Source: Rhodoferax sp. (GTDB lineage Bacteria; Pseudomonadota; Gammaproteobacteria; Burkholderiales; Burkholderiaceae_C). From it: a stretch of 64,000 nucleotides of DNA. Below the pieces are notes generated by a model that worked only from the letters and a program-made list of their open reading frames with translations, was not told where the DNA came from and made no database searches. Positions 6,727 through 16,039 of the stretch are shown here, one piece after another; within the stretch, counting starts at the first letter, position 1, and each line of letters opens with the position of its first letter. The stretch is taken from contig SSFF01000015.1 of assembly GCA_008015235.1 (NCBI GenBank), positions 195,065 through 259,064 on the forward strand, read 5' to 3'. The translations under genes were made by a program, and so were the position numbers.

Positions 6727-9696
6727 ATGATCCAAAGCCACTCCTTCACCCCGCATCAGCTAGCGTATTTCGCCCATCAATTGACGCGGCGGGCTGCATC
6801 GGACTCCATGGATCGCATGGCGGGTGCGCTCTTGGACGCGCAAGTCGATCTAAACCCCCACCAGATTGATGCGGCTCTATTCGCCACCAGTAACCCACTC
6901 TCCAAAGGAGCCATTCTTGCGGATGAGGTGGGTCTCGGAAAAACGATTGAGGCAGGGCTGCTGATCGCTCAGCGATGGGCTGAACGCAAGCGCAGAATTT
7001 TGGTTATTGCACCCGCTAACCTGCGCAAGCAATGGCACCAAGAGCTGGCAGACAAGTTTGGAATTGCCGCAGCGGTACTTGAAGCTAAGTCGTATAAGCA
7101 AGCACTCAAAGAAGGGGGTAGCAATCCTTTCGATGCGCCACAAGTCCTCATCACTTCCTACCAGTTCGCCAGCGGTAAGGCCAAGGAAGTTCAGTCGGTG
7201 CCTTGGGACTTGGTTGTCATTGACGAAGCGCACCGGCTACGCAATGTCTACAAACCTGACAACAAGACAGCTCGCACGCTAAAAGATGCCTTGGTGTCCG
7301 CTCCGAAGGTTTTGTTGACTGCTACGCCGTTGCAAAACTCCCTGCTCGAACTGTATGGGCTGGTGAGCTTTGTGGATGAAAAGGTTTTTGGCGACTTGGA
7401 TAGTTTCAAGAGTCAATTCGGGTCGATCAAGGATGCTGCCAGCTTCGACGCGCTGAAACGCCGGATTGAACCCGTCTGTAAGCGCACGCTCCGGCGACAA
7501 GTTGAGGCCTATGTCAAATACACCAAGCGCATTCCATTGCTGCAAGAGTTCGTCCCAGGTGCCGACGAAACAAACTTGTACAACCTTGTCTCCGAGTACC
7601 TCCAACGAGACTCCCTATTCGCGTTGCCCAACAGCCAAAGGCAACTGATAACGCTTGTGCTGCGCAAGCTGCTCGCATCAAGCACATTTGCCATTGCAGG
7701 GGCGCTGGACACTCTTGCAAAGCGCCTGCGCCAAACGTTGGACGAGAAGTCAGCAAGTCTCGATCTTGCGGACGAGTTGGACAACGACTTTGAAGGCTTC
7801 GATGAGCTGGCAGAAGAAATCGAACGCATCGAAGAGCAAGAAAGCCAAGCAGGGAAAAAGGCCAAGACCGAGCAAGAGATACTTGCCATCAAGGCAGAAA
7901 TCATTGAACTGGAGTCATTCAGGGACTTGGCTGTTTCGATTGCAGAAAATGCCAAAGGTCTGGCCTTGTTGCAGGCCCTCAAGGTGGCATTTGAAAAGCT
8001 TCGGAATTTGGGTGCAGAGCAAAAAGCAATCATCTTCACAGAGTCTCGCCGGACACAAGATTACCTGCTGACCTTGCTCGGCAAGACTCCTTATGCGCCC
8101 GGGGTTGTGCTCTTCAATGGCACCAACAACGATGTCCGATCCAAGGAGGTGTACGACGCTTGGATCAAGAAGCATGCAGGCACTGACCGAATCAGCGGGT
8201 CACGCTCTGCCGACACCCGTGCTGCACTGGTGGAGTACTTCAAGGAGCAGGGCAGCATCATGATTGCCACGGAGGCCGGCGCGGAGGGCATCAACCTTCA
8301 GTTCTGCTCTATGGTTATCAACTACGACCTGCCATGGAACCCGCAACGGGTGGAGCAGCGCATCGGACGTTGCCATCGTTACGGCCAGAAGCACGACGTG
8401 GTGGTGGTGAACTTCCTCAACAAGGAGAACGAGGCCGACCGGCGCGTGTATGAGCTTCTGGCGTTGAAGTTCAAGCTGTTCGACGGCGTGTTTGGGGCCA
8501 GCGATGAAGTGCTGGGGGCGGTCGAGTCGGGAGTCGATTTTGAGCGACGTATTGCTGAGATTTACCAGACATGTCGTCACCCCGAGCAGATTCAATCGGC
8601 TTTCCAGCAATTGCAAGACGATCTTGCTGGCGAGATCAGCGATGCCATGCTGAACGCCCGCAAGGCGCTGCTCGAAAACTTTGACGTAGACGTACAGGAG
8701 CGGCTGCGCCTCCGCGATCAAGCCGCCCGCGCGTCGCTGGGCAAGCTCGAACGCATGCTGATGCGTTTCACGCAGGCCGCATTGGGGGCAAACGCACGTT
8801 TCGACGAAGATGGAACAGGCTTCCAGCTAGACAGCACACCGGATTTTGTCGGCGGTGTCCCGAGGCAAGAAATTCAACTCGGACGGTACGAGTTGCCGCG
8901 TCGGACCGAAGAGGCTCACATCTATCGGTTGCAGCACCCGCTTGCGCAATCGCTGATTAACTACGCCAAAAGCCAAAAGCTTGTGCCTGCCAAACTCCGC
9001 ATGCACTACAACAGCTATGGCGCGCATATCGCTGTGGTCAAACAGCTTATGGGACGCTCCGGTACCGTAGTTGTGAGCCTGCTCAGCGTGGAGTCGCTAG
9101 GCGCGAAAGAAGACCACCTGCTATTAGCCGCGCAGGACGACACAGGTGCGATACATGATGCGGAGACGGTTGATAAACTGCTCTCGGTTCCCGCAATTGC
9201 CATTACTTTCCCTCCGGAAAGTCTGCAGCCGAATGCCGATGCTGTTGCCGACTTGGGGAAGCCGGGCCTCGACTTCAATGCTGCCTACGTGCCGCTATCA
9301 CCTGCACTGGAGCAGGAAATCAACCGGCAGAAGAGCATCGTGCTCTCGGGGCTTGAAACCCGCAATCTGGCGGCGTTCACGCAAGAAACGGATAAGCTCG
9401 ACGCATGGGCTGATGATCTGAAAGTCAGCCTTGAGCGGGAAATCAAGGAACTCGACCGCCGCATCAAAGAAGCTCGCACACTGAGCAAAGGTGCCGCGAC
9501 CTTGGCCGAGAAGCTGGCGGCGCAGAAAACACAGCGTGACCTTGAAGCTCTGCGCGACCGCAAGCGGCGCGAGCTCTTTGACCGGCAGGATGAAATTCAA
9601 GCCAAGCGTGATGGCCTGATCGACGAACTGGAAAAACAACTAAAGCAGAGCATTACTGCTACCCGGCTTTTCGCCGTGGAATGGGAGGTTTATTGA
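6727..9696 (+). CDS. SNF2-family (RapA-like) helicase of a defence operon
   Basis: This is a 989-residue superfamily 2 ATPase. Walker A DEVGLGKT is at 66-73, DEAH at 166-169, and an ATPLQNS-type motif III follows. A coiled-coil insert with many Glu/Lys lies at about 340-420. Helicase motif VI QRIGRCHRYGQ is near 550. The C-terminal third is helical and charged, ending FAVEWEVY. It lacks a nuclease domain, so it likely remodels or translocates on DNA for the other subunits. ATG 6727 is preferred. A GTG at 6703 would overlap the toxin gene. Its stop shares one base with the AIPR start. Confidence 0.9.
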   Translation: MIQSHSFTPHQLAYFAHQLTRRAASDSMDRMAGALLDAQVDLNPHQIDAALFATSNPLSKGAILADEVGLGKTIEAGLLIAQRWAERKRRILVIAPANLRKQWHQELADKFGIAAAVLEAKSYKQALKEGGSNPFDAPQVLITSYQFASGKAKEVQSVPWDLVVIDEAHRLRNVYKPDNKTARTLKDALVSAPKVLLTATPLQNSLLELYGLVSFVDEKVFGDLDSFKSQFGSIKDAASFDALKRRIEPVCKRTLRRQVEAYVKYTKRIPLLQEFVPGADETNLYNLVSEYLQRDSLFALPNSQRQLITLVLRKLLASSTFAIAGALDTLAKRLRQTLDEKSASLDLADELDNDFEGFDELAEEIERIEEQESQAGKKAKTEQEILAIKAEIIELESFRDLAVSIAENAKGLALLQALKVAFEKLRNLGAEQKAIIFTESRRTQDYLLTLLGKTPYAPGVVLFNGTNNDVRSKEVYDAWIKKHAGTDRISGSRSADTRAALVEYFKEQGSIMIATEAGAEGINLQFCSMVINYDLPWNPQRVEQRIGRCHRYGQKHDVVVVNFLNKENEADRRVYELLALKFKLFDGVFGASDEVLGAVESGVDFERRIAEIYQTCRHPEQIQSAFQQLQDDLAGEISDAMLNARKALLENFDVDVQERLRLRDQAARASLGKLERMLMRFTQAALGANARFDEDGTGFQLDSTPDFVGGVPRQEIQLGRYELPRRTEEAHIYRLQHPLAQSLINYAKSQKLVPAKLRMHYNSYGAHIAVVKQLMGRSGTVVVSLLSVESLGAKEDHLLLAAQDDTGAIHDAETVDKLLSVPAIAITFPPESLQPNADAVADLGKPGLDFNAAYVPLSPALEQEINRQKSIVLSGLETRNLAAFTQETDKLDAWADDLKVSLEREIKELDRRIKEARTLSKGAATLAEKLAAQKTQRDLEALRDRKRRELFDRQDEIQAKRDGLIDELEKQLKQSITATRLFAVEWEVY

Positions 9697-11501
9697 TGGC
9701 GGCCTTGCCCACCAACTTTCTGAATATTCTGAAGGACAAGCTTGAGAAGGATTTCGTCCCGCACTTGCCGGAACTTCTCAACAAGGAGCGGCCCAAGGCC
9801 GACCAGGACAAAAAGCAGCTTTCCCGAGCCTTCAGCGGTTTCGTCCTGCACAAGATGTTGAACCTTGGCATTGCTGATGCTGCACAGTCCGTGGTGGATG
9901 ACTTCGACGACAACGGCCTCGATGCGATCCACTACGAGACTGCGAGCAAGACGCTCTATCTGGTGCAGACCAAGTTCCGTGAGCGGGAGCAGTTCGACGA
10001 GGGCGATGCCATTCGTTTTCGCAGTGGTGTTGACCTGTTGCTTGGTCAACGTTACGACCGCTTCAATGCAAATGTCCAGTGCCGTAAGGATGAACTGGAT
10101 AACGCCTTTGATGAAGCCGAGCGCATTCAACTGGTTGTCGCATACATCGGAACGGGTTTTTCAGCGCATGCCAATGCTGCGCTGAAGGAATTGACCGAAG
10201 ACGAAGACCACCATGAAATCGGGCGCTTGCAGGCCGACATTGCAGAGTACGGCCCGGACAAGGTTCAAGCCGATCTGTTGGCCGAACAAAGCGTCGGCGT
10301 GGTGAACGACAGCCTGCGATTGACCAAGTGGCAGCACCTCGGGGGGCACCGTGATACGCACATCGGCGTGGCGCTGGTCTCTGATCTGGTGGAGCTGCAC
10401 AAGAAGCACAAGAAGGCACTGTACGAACGCAACATTCGGTACTTCCTTGGCTCGCGTGAATCGGATGTCAACAGGTCGATTCAGGACACCTTGCGCACAG
10501 CTCCGGATGAGTTCTTCTACCTGAACAATGGCATCACCGCCTTGGCCGATCAGGTTGAGGCACCGCAAGGCACCAAGGCCAACAAGCGATTGCGCCTGCG
10601 CGGCCTGTCAGTCATCAACGGTGCGCAGACGATTTCATCAGCAGCAGAGTTCGTCGCGCAAAACCCGCTCTCGGATATTTCCAATGCCAAAGTCTTGGTG
10701 ACGATCATCAAGGCCGATTCGGAGGGCAAGTTCGGACGCTCCGTTACGCGAGCACGAAATCATCAGAACCCCGTTTCGACCGGCAACTTCGCATCCCTTG
10801 ACCCTCGGCAAGAAGAGCTACGCCGCGAGTTGGCCTACCTTGGTTACAGCTACCACTACCGGCCAGAAGCTACGCCTCGTAACGCGGAGGTGTCGGCCAA
10901 CATCATCACCATCGAACAAGCCATGAAGGCATTGGCCTTGTTCGAGGTGGATTCTCGCTACCCGTACTGGCTCAAGAACGAAATTTCCCGGTTCCAAAAC
11001 GCTGAGTCCAGTGAGTACCAATCACTGTTCACGCAGACGCTGACCGGTGCGCAACTCGTCAACAAGGTGAAATTCTTCCGCTTTGTTCGAGACGTACTTG
11101 CCTCCAATGCCGCCGCGACAAGAGGGGCCGAAGGGCTTTTCTACAAACACGGAGCTTTTGTGGTGGCCGCTGTCCTGGCTAAGCGTTGCCGCACCCGAGT
11201 CAATGAAGTGGATGTTTTGAAGCAGACACAGCTCAATGAGTTACTAAGCGCACCTCTCGATCAATGTCGGCAGGGCTGCTGGGACAAGGCTCGACCGTTG
11301 GTTGGTCAAGGGCGCAGCGTGTTGTCGTACTTTCAGAATCAGGGCAGTACGGTACGTTTACTGGACGGCTGTATGTCTGCAATCTACGGGCTTGAACAAG
11401 CAGAGGCGTATCAGGCGGTGAAGCAGGTCACAGATCGGAGAGAGGCCTTTCCACAGGAAAGAGTCTTCCGTTATCTGACAACCCAAGCCCCACAGATTTG
11501 A
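9696..11501 (+). CDS. AIPR-family (abortive-infection phage resistance) protein with N-terminal nuclease-like motif
   Basis: The start at ATG 9696 is chosen because GGGAGGT lies just upstream and the helicase stop TGA overlaps the ATG. The 601-residue product has the AIPR core at about 230-520 (FLGSRESDVNRSI, EFFYLNNGITAL, LSVINGAQTISS, then NHQNPVS). The first 95 residues carry GLDAIHY...LYLVQTKF, with Asp76 and Gln91-x-Lys93. This fits the PD-(D/E)XK variant D-x(n)-QxK, so nuclease activity is plausible. AIPR proteins are linked to abortive infection and restriction clusters. The role here is inferred to be nuclease effector or sensor. Confidence 0.88.
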   Translation: MAALPTNFLNILKDKLEKDFVPHLPELLNKERPKADQDKKQLSRAFSGFVLHKMLNLGIADAAQSVVDDFDDNGLDAIHYETASKTLYLVQTKFREREQFDEGDAIRFRSGVDLLLGQRYDRFNANVQCRKDELDNAFDEAERIQLVVAYIGTGFSAHANAALKELTEDEDHHEIGRLQADIAEYGPDKVQADLLAEQSVGVVNDSLRLTKWQHLGGHRDTHIGVALVSDLVELHKKHKKALYERNIRYFLGSRESDVNRSIQDTLRTAPDEFFYLNNGITALADQVEAPQGTKANKRLRLRGLSVINGAQTISSAAEFVAQNPLSDISNAKVLVTIIKADSEGKFGRSVTRARNHQNPVSTGNFASLDPRQEELRRELAYLGYSYHYRPEATPRNAEVSANIITIEQAMKALALFEVDSRYPYWLKNEISRFQNAESSEYQSLFTQTLTGAQLVNKVKFFRFVRDVLASNAAATRGAEGLFYKHGAFVVAAVLAKRCRTRVNEVDVLKQTQLNELLSAPLDQCRQGCWDKARPLVGQGRSVLSYFQNQGSTVRLLDGCMSAIYGLEQAEAYQAVKQVTDRREAFPQERVFRYLTTQAPQI

Positions 11502-11510
11502 GGAAACATA

Positions 11511-13247
11511 ATGAGAAAAAAGCTAGAGTTAACATGGTTCGGCAAGGATGCCAAGTCAAAACTAGAGCCAAGGATTTTGCAAGCCGATGCTTCCCTTAGC
11601 CACCACGCAAATCGTCGAGTATCCGAAAATGATGTGTTCGACAATTATCTGATCCGTGGTGATAACCTTCTGGCGCTTAAAGCTCTAGAGGCGGACTTTG
11701 CTGGGAAGATAAAGTGCGTCTACATTGATCCACCATTTAACACAAAGCAGGCATTTGAACATTACGATGATGGCGTAGAGCACTCACTTTGGCTCTCGCT
11801 CATGCGTGATCGGTTGGAAATACTTTTTAGATTGCTCTCAAAGGAAGGAAGTCTCTTCGTTCACATTGATGACAATGAGTTGGGCTATTTAATTGTTATT
11901 CTGGATGAAATTTTTGGGCGGTCTAATCGGGTAGGAGTTATAACATTTAAGCAGAGTTCGGCATCAGGCCCCAAGGCTGTAAATCCTGGGCTAGTGACAA
12001 CAAATAACTACATCCTCTATTACGTAAAGGACAAATCATCCTGGAACCCAAATAAAGTATTTGTCCCAACGGGGCGCGATGATCGGTATTCAAAATTCAT
12101 TGACGGCTTTGAGGATGGCCATAAAAAATGGAAGCTGATTAGCTTAAAGGAGGCCTTTTTAAGGAGTGCGAAACTTATCACGTGGGATGATGCCAAGAAG
12201 AAATTTCTCGACAAGCTTGAAGAGAAACTTAGTGATTTTGTGTTGGAGAATGCTGCGCGTGTAGTCAGAACGGCGCGGGTGGCCGCCAAGGACGTGAATG
12301 AATCCGCTCGTGGAGCACTTGCCAGATCCAATGAGTTTCCTGGCGAAGTACAGTGCAGCCCACGCGAAGATAAAGATGACTACTACTTCCTAAACGGGGA
12401 GCAGCTGATTTTTTATAAATCAAAGACAAAGATTATTGATGGTAAGACTTGCACAGCATCTCCGCTGACCAATCTTTGGGATGATCTGCTTTCAAATAAC
12501 CTTCACAACGAAGGCGGGGTAAGCTTTCCAAATGGAAAAAAGCCTGAGGCCTTGATTAAACGTTGCCTGGAGCTGTCAACTGAAGCTGGTGATCTTGTTT
12601 TGGACTCTTTCGGTGGCTCCGGCACAACGGCCGCAGTGGCCCATAAAATGAGGCGCCGATGGATTACCGTAGAGCTTGGCGACCACTGTAACTCGCACAT
12701 ACTGCCTCGCCTAAAACGAGTTGTAGAAGGTGAAGATGAAAGTGGAATCACCGCTGCTGTTGGCTGGGAAGGCGGGGGTGGTTTTAGATACTACCGTCTT
12801 GCTCCCAGCATGTTGCAGCAAGATCGTTGGGGCAACTGGATCATCAACAAGGAATACAACGCCGAAATGCTCGCGGCGGCGATCTGCAAGCTGGAAGGAT
12901 TCACTTACGCGCCTAACGATGCTCACTACTGGCAGCACGGCTACAGCACCGAGGCAGACTTCATCTATGTCACGACGCAGACACTCAATGGCGACCAGTT
13001 ACAAGCCTTGAGCGACGAGGTGGGAGAAGGGCGCAGTCTGCTGGTGTGTTGCGCGGCCTATCGTGGCTCGGCAGATCGCTTTGCCAACCTCACGCTCAAG
13101 AAGATTCCAAAAATGGTCCTGAGCAAGTGCGAGTGGGGCCATGACGACTACAGCCTGAATGTTGAGAATCTGCCAATGCAGCAGAAGCCGAAAGCTGAGC
13201 CGCCACGTCAAGGTGGCCTGTTTGGCAATGGGGAGGACCGCGCATGA
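11511..13247 (+). CDS. Beta-class site-specific DNA adenine methyltransferase (type III Mod-like)
   Basis: The 578-residue protein has motif IV DPPF at 73-76 before motif I FGGSGTT at 367-373, the order typical of beta-class N6-adenine methylases and type III Mod subunits. The span between (about 150-340) is the probable target-recognition region. After motif I comes a long C-terminal extension (400-578) without methylase motifs. The N-terminal two thirds are visibly AT-richer than the C-terminal third and than the flanking genes, which suggests replacement by recombination. It would mark host DNA for the helicase/nuclease genes downstream. Its last four bases overlap the next start. Confidence 0.9.
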   Translation: MRKKLELTWFGKDAKSKLEPRILQADASLSHHANRRVSENDVFDNYLIRGDNLLALKALEADFAGKIKCVYIDPPFNTKQAFEHYDDGVEHSLWLSLMRDRLEILFRLLSKEGSLFVHIDDNELGYLIVILDEIFGRSNRVGVITFKQSSASGPKAVNPGLVTTNNYILYYVKDKSSWNPNKVFVPTGRDDRYSKFIDGFEDGHKKWKLISLKEAFLRSAKLITWDDAKKKFLDKLEEKLSDFVLENAARVVRTARVAAKDVNESARGALARSNEFPGEVQCSPREDKDDYYFLNGEQLIFYKSKTKIIDGKTCTASPLTNLWDDLLSNNLHNEGGVSFPNGKKPEALIKRCLELSTEAGDLVLDSFGGSGTTAAVAHKMRRRWITVELGDHCNSHILPRLKRVVEGEDESGITAAVGWEGGGGFRYYRLAPSMLQQDRWGNWIINKEYNAEMLAAAICKLEGFTYAPNDAHYWQHGYSTEADFIYVTTQTLNGDQLQALSDEVGEGRSLLVCCAAYRGSADRFANLTLKKIPKMVLSKCEWGHDDYSLNVENLPMQQKPKAEPPRQGGLFGNGEDRA

Positions 13248-16039
13248 CTCACAGTTACCCCGGCTCGCGCTGGTGGAAGTTCGATTTCCACAATCACACG
13301 CCCGCGTCCTTGGACTACCGGGGTGACAAGACCATTACGCCGCGCCAGTGGTTGCAAAACTACCTAGACAAGGGCATTCAATGCATTGTCGTCACCGACC
13401 ACAACACAGGCGGCTGGATTGACAAGCTGAAAGCGGAACTCGAAACGTTGCGGCAGCAAGATGCCGCGACCTGGGGCAGCATGACGATCTTTCCGGGCAT
13501 GGAGTTGTCGTGTAGCGGCGGCGTGCATCTGATGGTGATTCTTGACCCAAGCAAGAGCACCTCGGACATTGACGCCATCCGTGGCAGCGTTGGTTACACG
13601 GGTACGCCGGGTGACAGTGATGCAGTGACCAGCCAAAGCGTTGAGCAAGTTATCCGTGCCATCCAGTCAGCGGGTGGGGTCGCTTGCGCCGCGCACGTCG
13701 ATCAACCAAAAGGCTTGCTAACCTCACTGACCGATCACAACACCTTACGGCCCATTTTCAAGCTGCTGGATGCCATCGAGATCATTGATCCGACAGCGAG
13801 CTGTTTGCAACCGCATTCTGCTGCCTTGGCGAACTTGGCATCTGTGCTCGGTTCGGACAGTCATCAACCCAGTGACATCGGCCGGGGCTACACGTGGGTG
13901 AAGATGTCAGCCCCCTCCATCGAGGGCTTGAAGTTGGCGCTGCTTGATCCCGAGTCAGCCATCCGCCGTAGCGACCAATGCACCAACTACCCGCAGCAAC
14001 TGAATCATCCGAAGATCAAAAGCATCACGGTTGAGAAGCTGCGGCTACGTCAGAAAGACCCGCTAACGATTCACTTCAACCCCAGCTACAACGCCTTGAT
14101 TGGTGGCCGTGGTAGCGGCAAGTCCACCATACTGGAATGCCTGCGCTTGGGATTGGCACGCGAAAACGAACTCTTGACCGGGCGTTCTGACGGGGCGCTC
14201 AAGCAATCCTTCGAGAACTTCAAGAAAGAGAAAACGGGCCGCAATCAGCCAGGCATGATGCTGCATGACTCCCGTATCACGGTCGAGGTGTCCAAGGGCC
14301 AAGGCGATCTGGAAGAGCGGTTTGAGTACCGTTGGATGAAAGGGGCTGATGCCAAGTTCGCGGTGTCGGTGCGGCGTTGGGATAGCGGCGCATGGCAGGC
14401 AACGCAACTGACCGAAGAACAGGCCCGTAGCAACTTTCCTGTGAAGCTCTTCAGCCAGAAGCAGATTCTCGCGTTGGCCGACAACCCGCAGCATCTGATT
14501 CAGTACATCGACGACGTGTTGGGCGGCAGCAAGGAGGCTTGGGCTCAAGGCTTTGCCGTCAAGCGCGAGGCCGTAAACGTTGCCAGAAAACGTGTTCGCA
14601 CGCTGGAGGCTGAGATTGCTCAGAAGCCCGCTGTCGAGCTTCAGTACAAGGAGGCATCGCGCAAGGCAAAGGTCTTTGCATCCTCAAACTTTGGCGTTGC
14701 CCTCAAGGCGTACCAGCGTGCAGGCAAACAGCAGCGGGCGGTACAGGAATTCTTCAAGCAGCTTGGCGAGGATGTTCAGTCGCTGCAAACCAGTGCTGCG
14801 GAAGCAGCGAGCCTAAAGAATCTGGCACTTACCGACTTCGAGGCCACGACTCCCGCCGAACAAGCAGAGAAGGCGGCAACGGAAGCCTTGACCCAGAAGC
14901 TGGTTGGTAGCTTTGACCAGATCACGGCTTTGGTCGCCAGCATGCAGGCAGACCTCGCGGCAGCGCAGGCAGCGAGTGATGCGAGCGCATGGCATCAAGA
15001 AAATAAAGTACATCTGGACGAGTACGCACGCATCGTGGCGGAGCTCAAGGCCCAAGGCATTACCAATGCCGAAGATGCATCTCAGGCCGTGGCGCTGGAA
15101 GAGAAGCTGAAGAAGCAGTTGGATCAGTTCAACACCGTCAGCACCAATCTTGAGCAAGCGCGCAAAGCTGTTGTGGATGCTCAAGCCGCGTTGCACCAGG
15201 AGCGCCAAGGGTTGACCACGCTGCGGCAGGACTTTCTAAATCAGGTTCTGGTGAATGTGCCCGCATTAAAGATCACACTGAACAGCATGGCGGATGCCGA
15301 AGCCGGTGCCACCAGTCTGCGTGAGATTCTTCGCATTGAAACGGAAGGTACTTTCGTCAAGGAAATCTATGGTGAGACCGACGACGATCCGCCCAAGCCG
15401 TGCGGCATGGTCTGGGACTTGGTGAATCCGGCCTTGGCGTCCTCTGTTCCTGAGCGGTTGCAAGAGATCAAGCAATCTCTTGAAGAGATGAACGAGCAGG
15501 TGCTGAACACCAAGCTGCACGGAAAGTTTGTGAAAAAGCTGAAGGATATGAAGCCGGAGGTCGCTTCGGTGGTCTTTGACGAATTGGCCGCGTGGTTCCC
15601 CGAAGATGCCGTTGACCTCCAGTACAAGCGTGACGAATCAAGTTCGTTCCAGAGCCTTCAGCAGGCATCGGCAGGCCAGAAAACCGCTGCAATCCTGTCA
15701 TTCTTGTTGGCACACGGTAGCGAGCCGTTGCTGATGGATCAACCCGAAGATGACTTGGACAACGCGCTGGTCTCCCAACTGGTGGTAGCCCAGCTCAGGA
15801 ATAACAAAAATCGTCGCCAATTGATTGTCATTACCCATAACGCCAACATCGTCGTGAACGGCGATGCCGAGCTGGTCATGCCCATGGAATTCGTGGGCGG
15901 CCAGATCGTGAACAACACAGCGGGTGGGCTACAGGAGAGGTCTGTGAGAAAGAAGGTCTGCGAAATCATGGAAGGCGGTGAAAAGGCCTTCGAGCAACGC
16001 TACAAGCGGATTCTGAAAGATATGGAGCGCACGGCATGA
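13244..16039 (+). CDS. PHP-domain phosphoesterase fused to SMC/ABC-like ATPase (TrlF-like)
   Basis: This is 931 residues. The N-terminal PHP domain has metal-site motifs H16-x-H18 (DFHNHTP), D52-H53 (TDHN), E87 (GMEL), H151 (AAHVD) and D205-x-H207 (GSDSHQ). Then comes Walker A GGRGSGKST (287-295), a long coiled coil (about 430-720), an ABC signature SAGQK (near 810), Walker B LLMDQPEDD (about 828-836) and an H-loop ITHN. The layout matches proteins I recall annotated as TrlF-family AAA-like ATPases; that name is unverified here. Expected role: DNA-bound ATPase driving a phosphoesterase or nuclease. It overlaps both neighbours by four bases. Confidence 0.88.
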   Translation: MTHSYPGSRWWKFDFHNHTPASLDYRGDKTITPRQWLQNYLDKGIQCIVVTDHNTGGWIDKLKAELETLRQQDAATWGSMTIFPGMELSCSGGVHLMVILDPSKSTSDIDAIRGSVGYTGTPGDSDAVTSQSVEQVIRAIQSAGGVACAAHVDQPKGLLTSLTDHNTLRPIFKLLDAIEIIDPTASCLQPHSAALANLASVLGSDSHQPSDIGRGYTWVKMSAPSIEGLKLALLDPESAIRRSDQCTNYPQQLNHPKIKSITVEKLRLRQKDPLTIHFNPSYNALIGGRGSGKSTILECLRLGLARENELLTGRSDGALKQSFENFKKEKTGRNQPGMMLHDSRITVEVSKGQGDLEERFEYRWMKGADAKFAVSVRRWDSGAWQATQLTEEQARSNFPVKLFSQKQILALADNPQHLIQYIDDVLGGSKEAWAQGFAVKREAVNVARKRVRTLEAEIAQKPAVELQYKEASRKAKVFASSNFGVALKAYQRAGKQQRAVQEFFKQLGEDVQSLQTSAAEAASLKNLALTDFEATTPAEQAEKAATEALTQKLVGSFDQITALVASMQADLAAAQAASDASAWHQENKVHLDEYARIVAELKAQGITNAEDASQAVALEEKLKKQLDQFNTVSTNLEQARKAVVDAQAALHQERQGLTTLRQDFLNQVLVNVPALKITLNSMADAEAGATSLREILRIETEGTFVKEIYGETDDDPPKPCGMVWDLVNPALASSVPERLQEIKQSLEEMNEQVLNTKLHGKFVKKLKDMKPEVASVVFDELAAWFPEDAVDLQYKRDESSSFQSLQQASAGQKTAAILSFLLAHGSEPLLMDQPEDDLDNALVSQLVVAQLRNNKNRRQLIVITHNANIVVNGDAELVMPMEFVGGQIVNNTAGGLQERSVRKKVCEIMEGGEKAFEQRYKRILKDMERTA

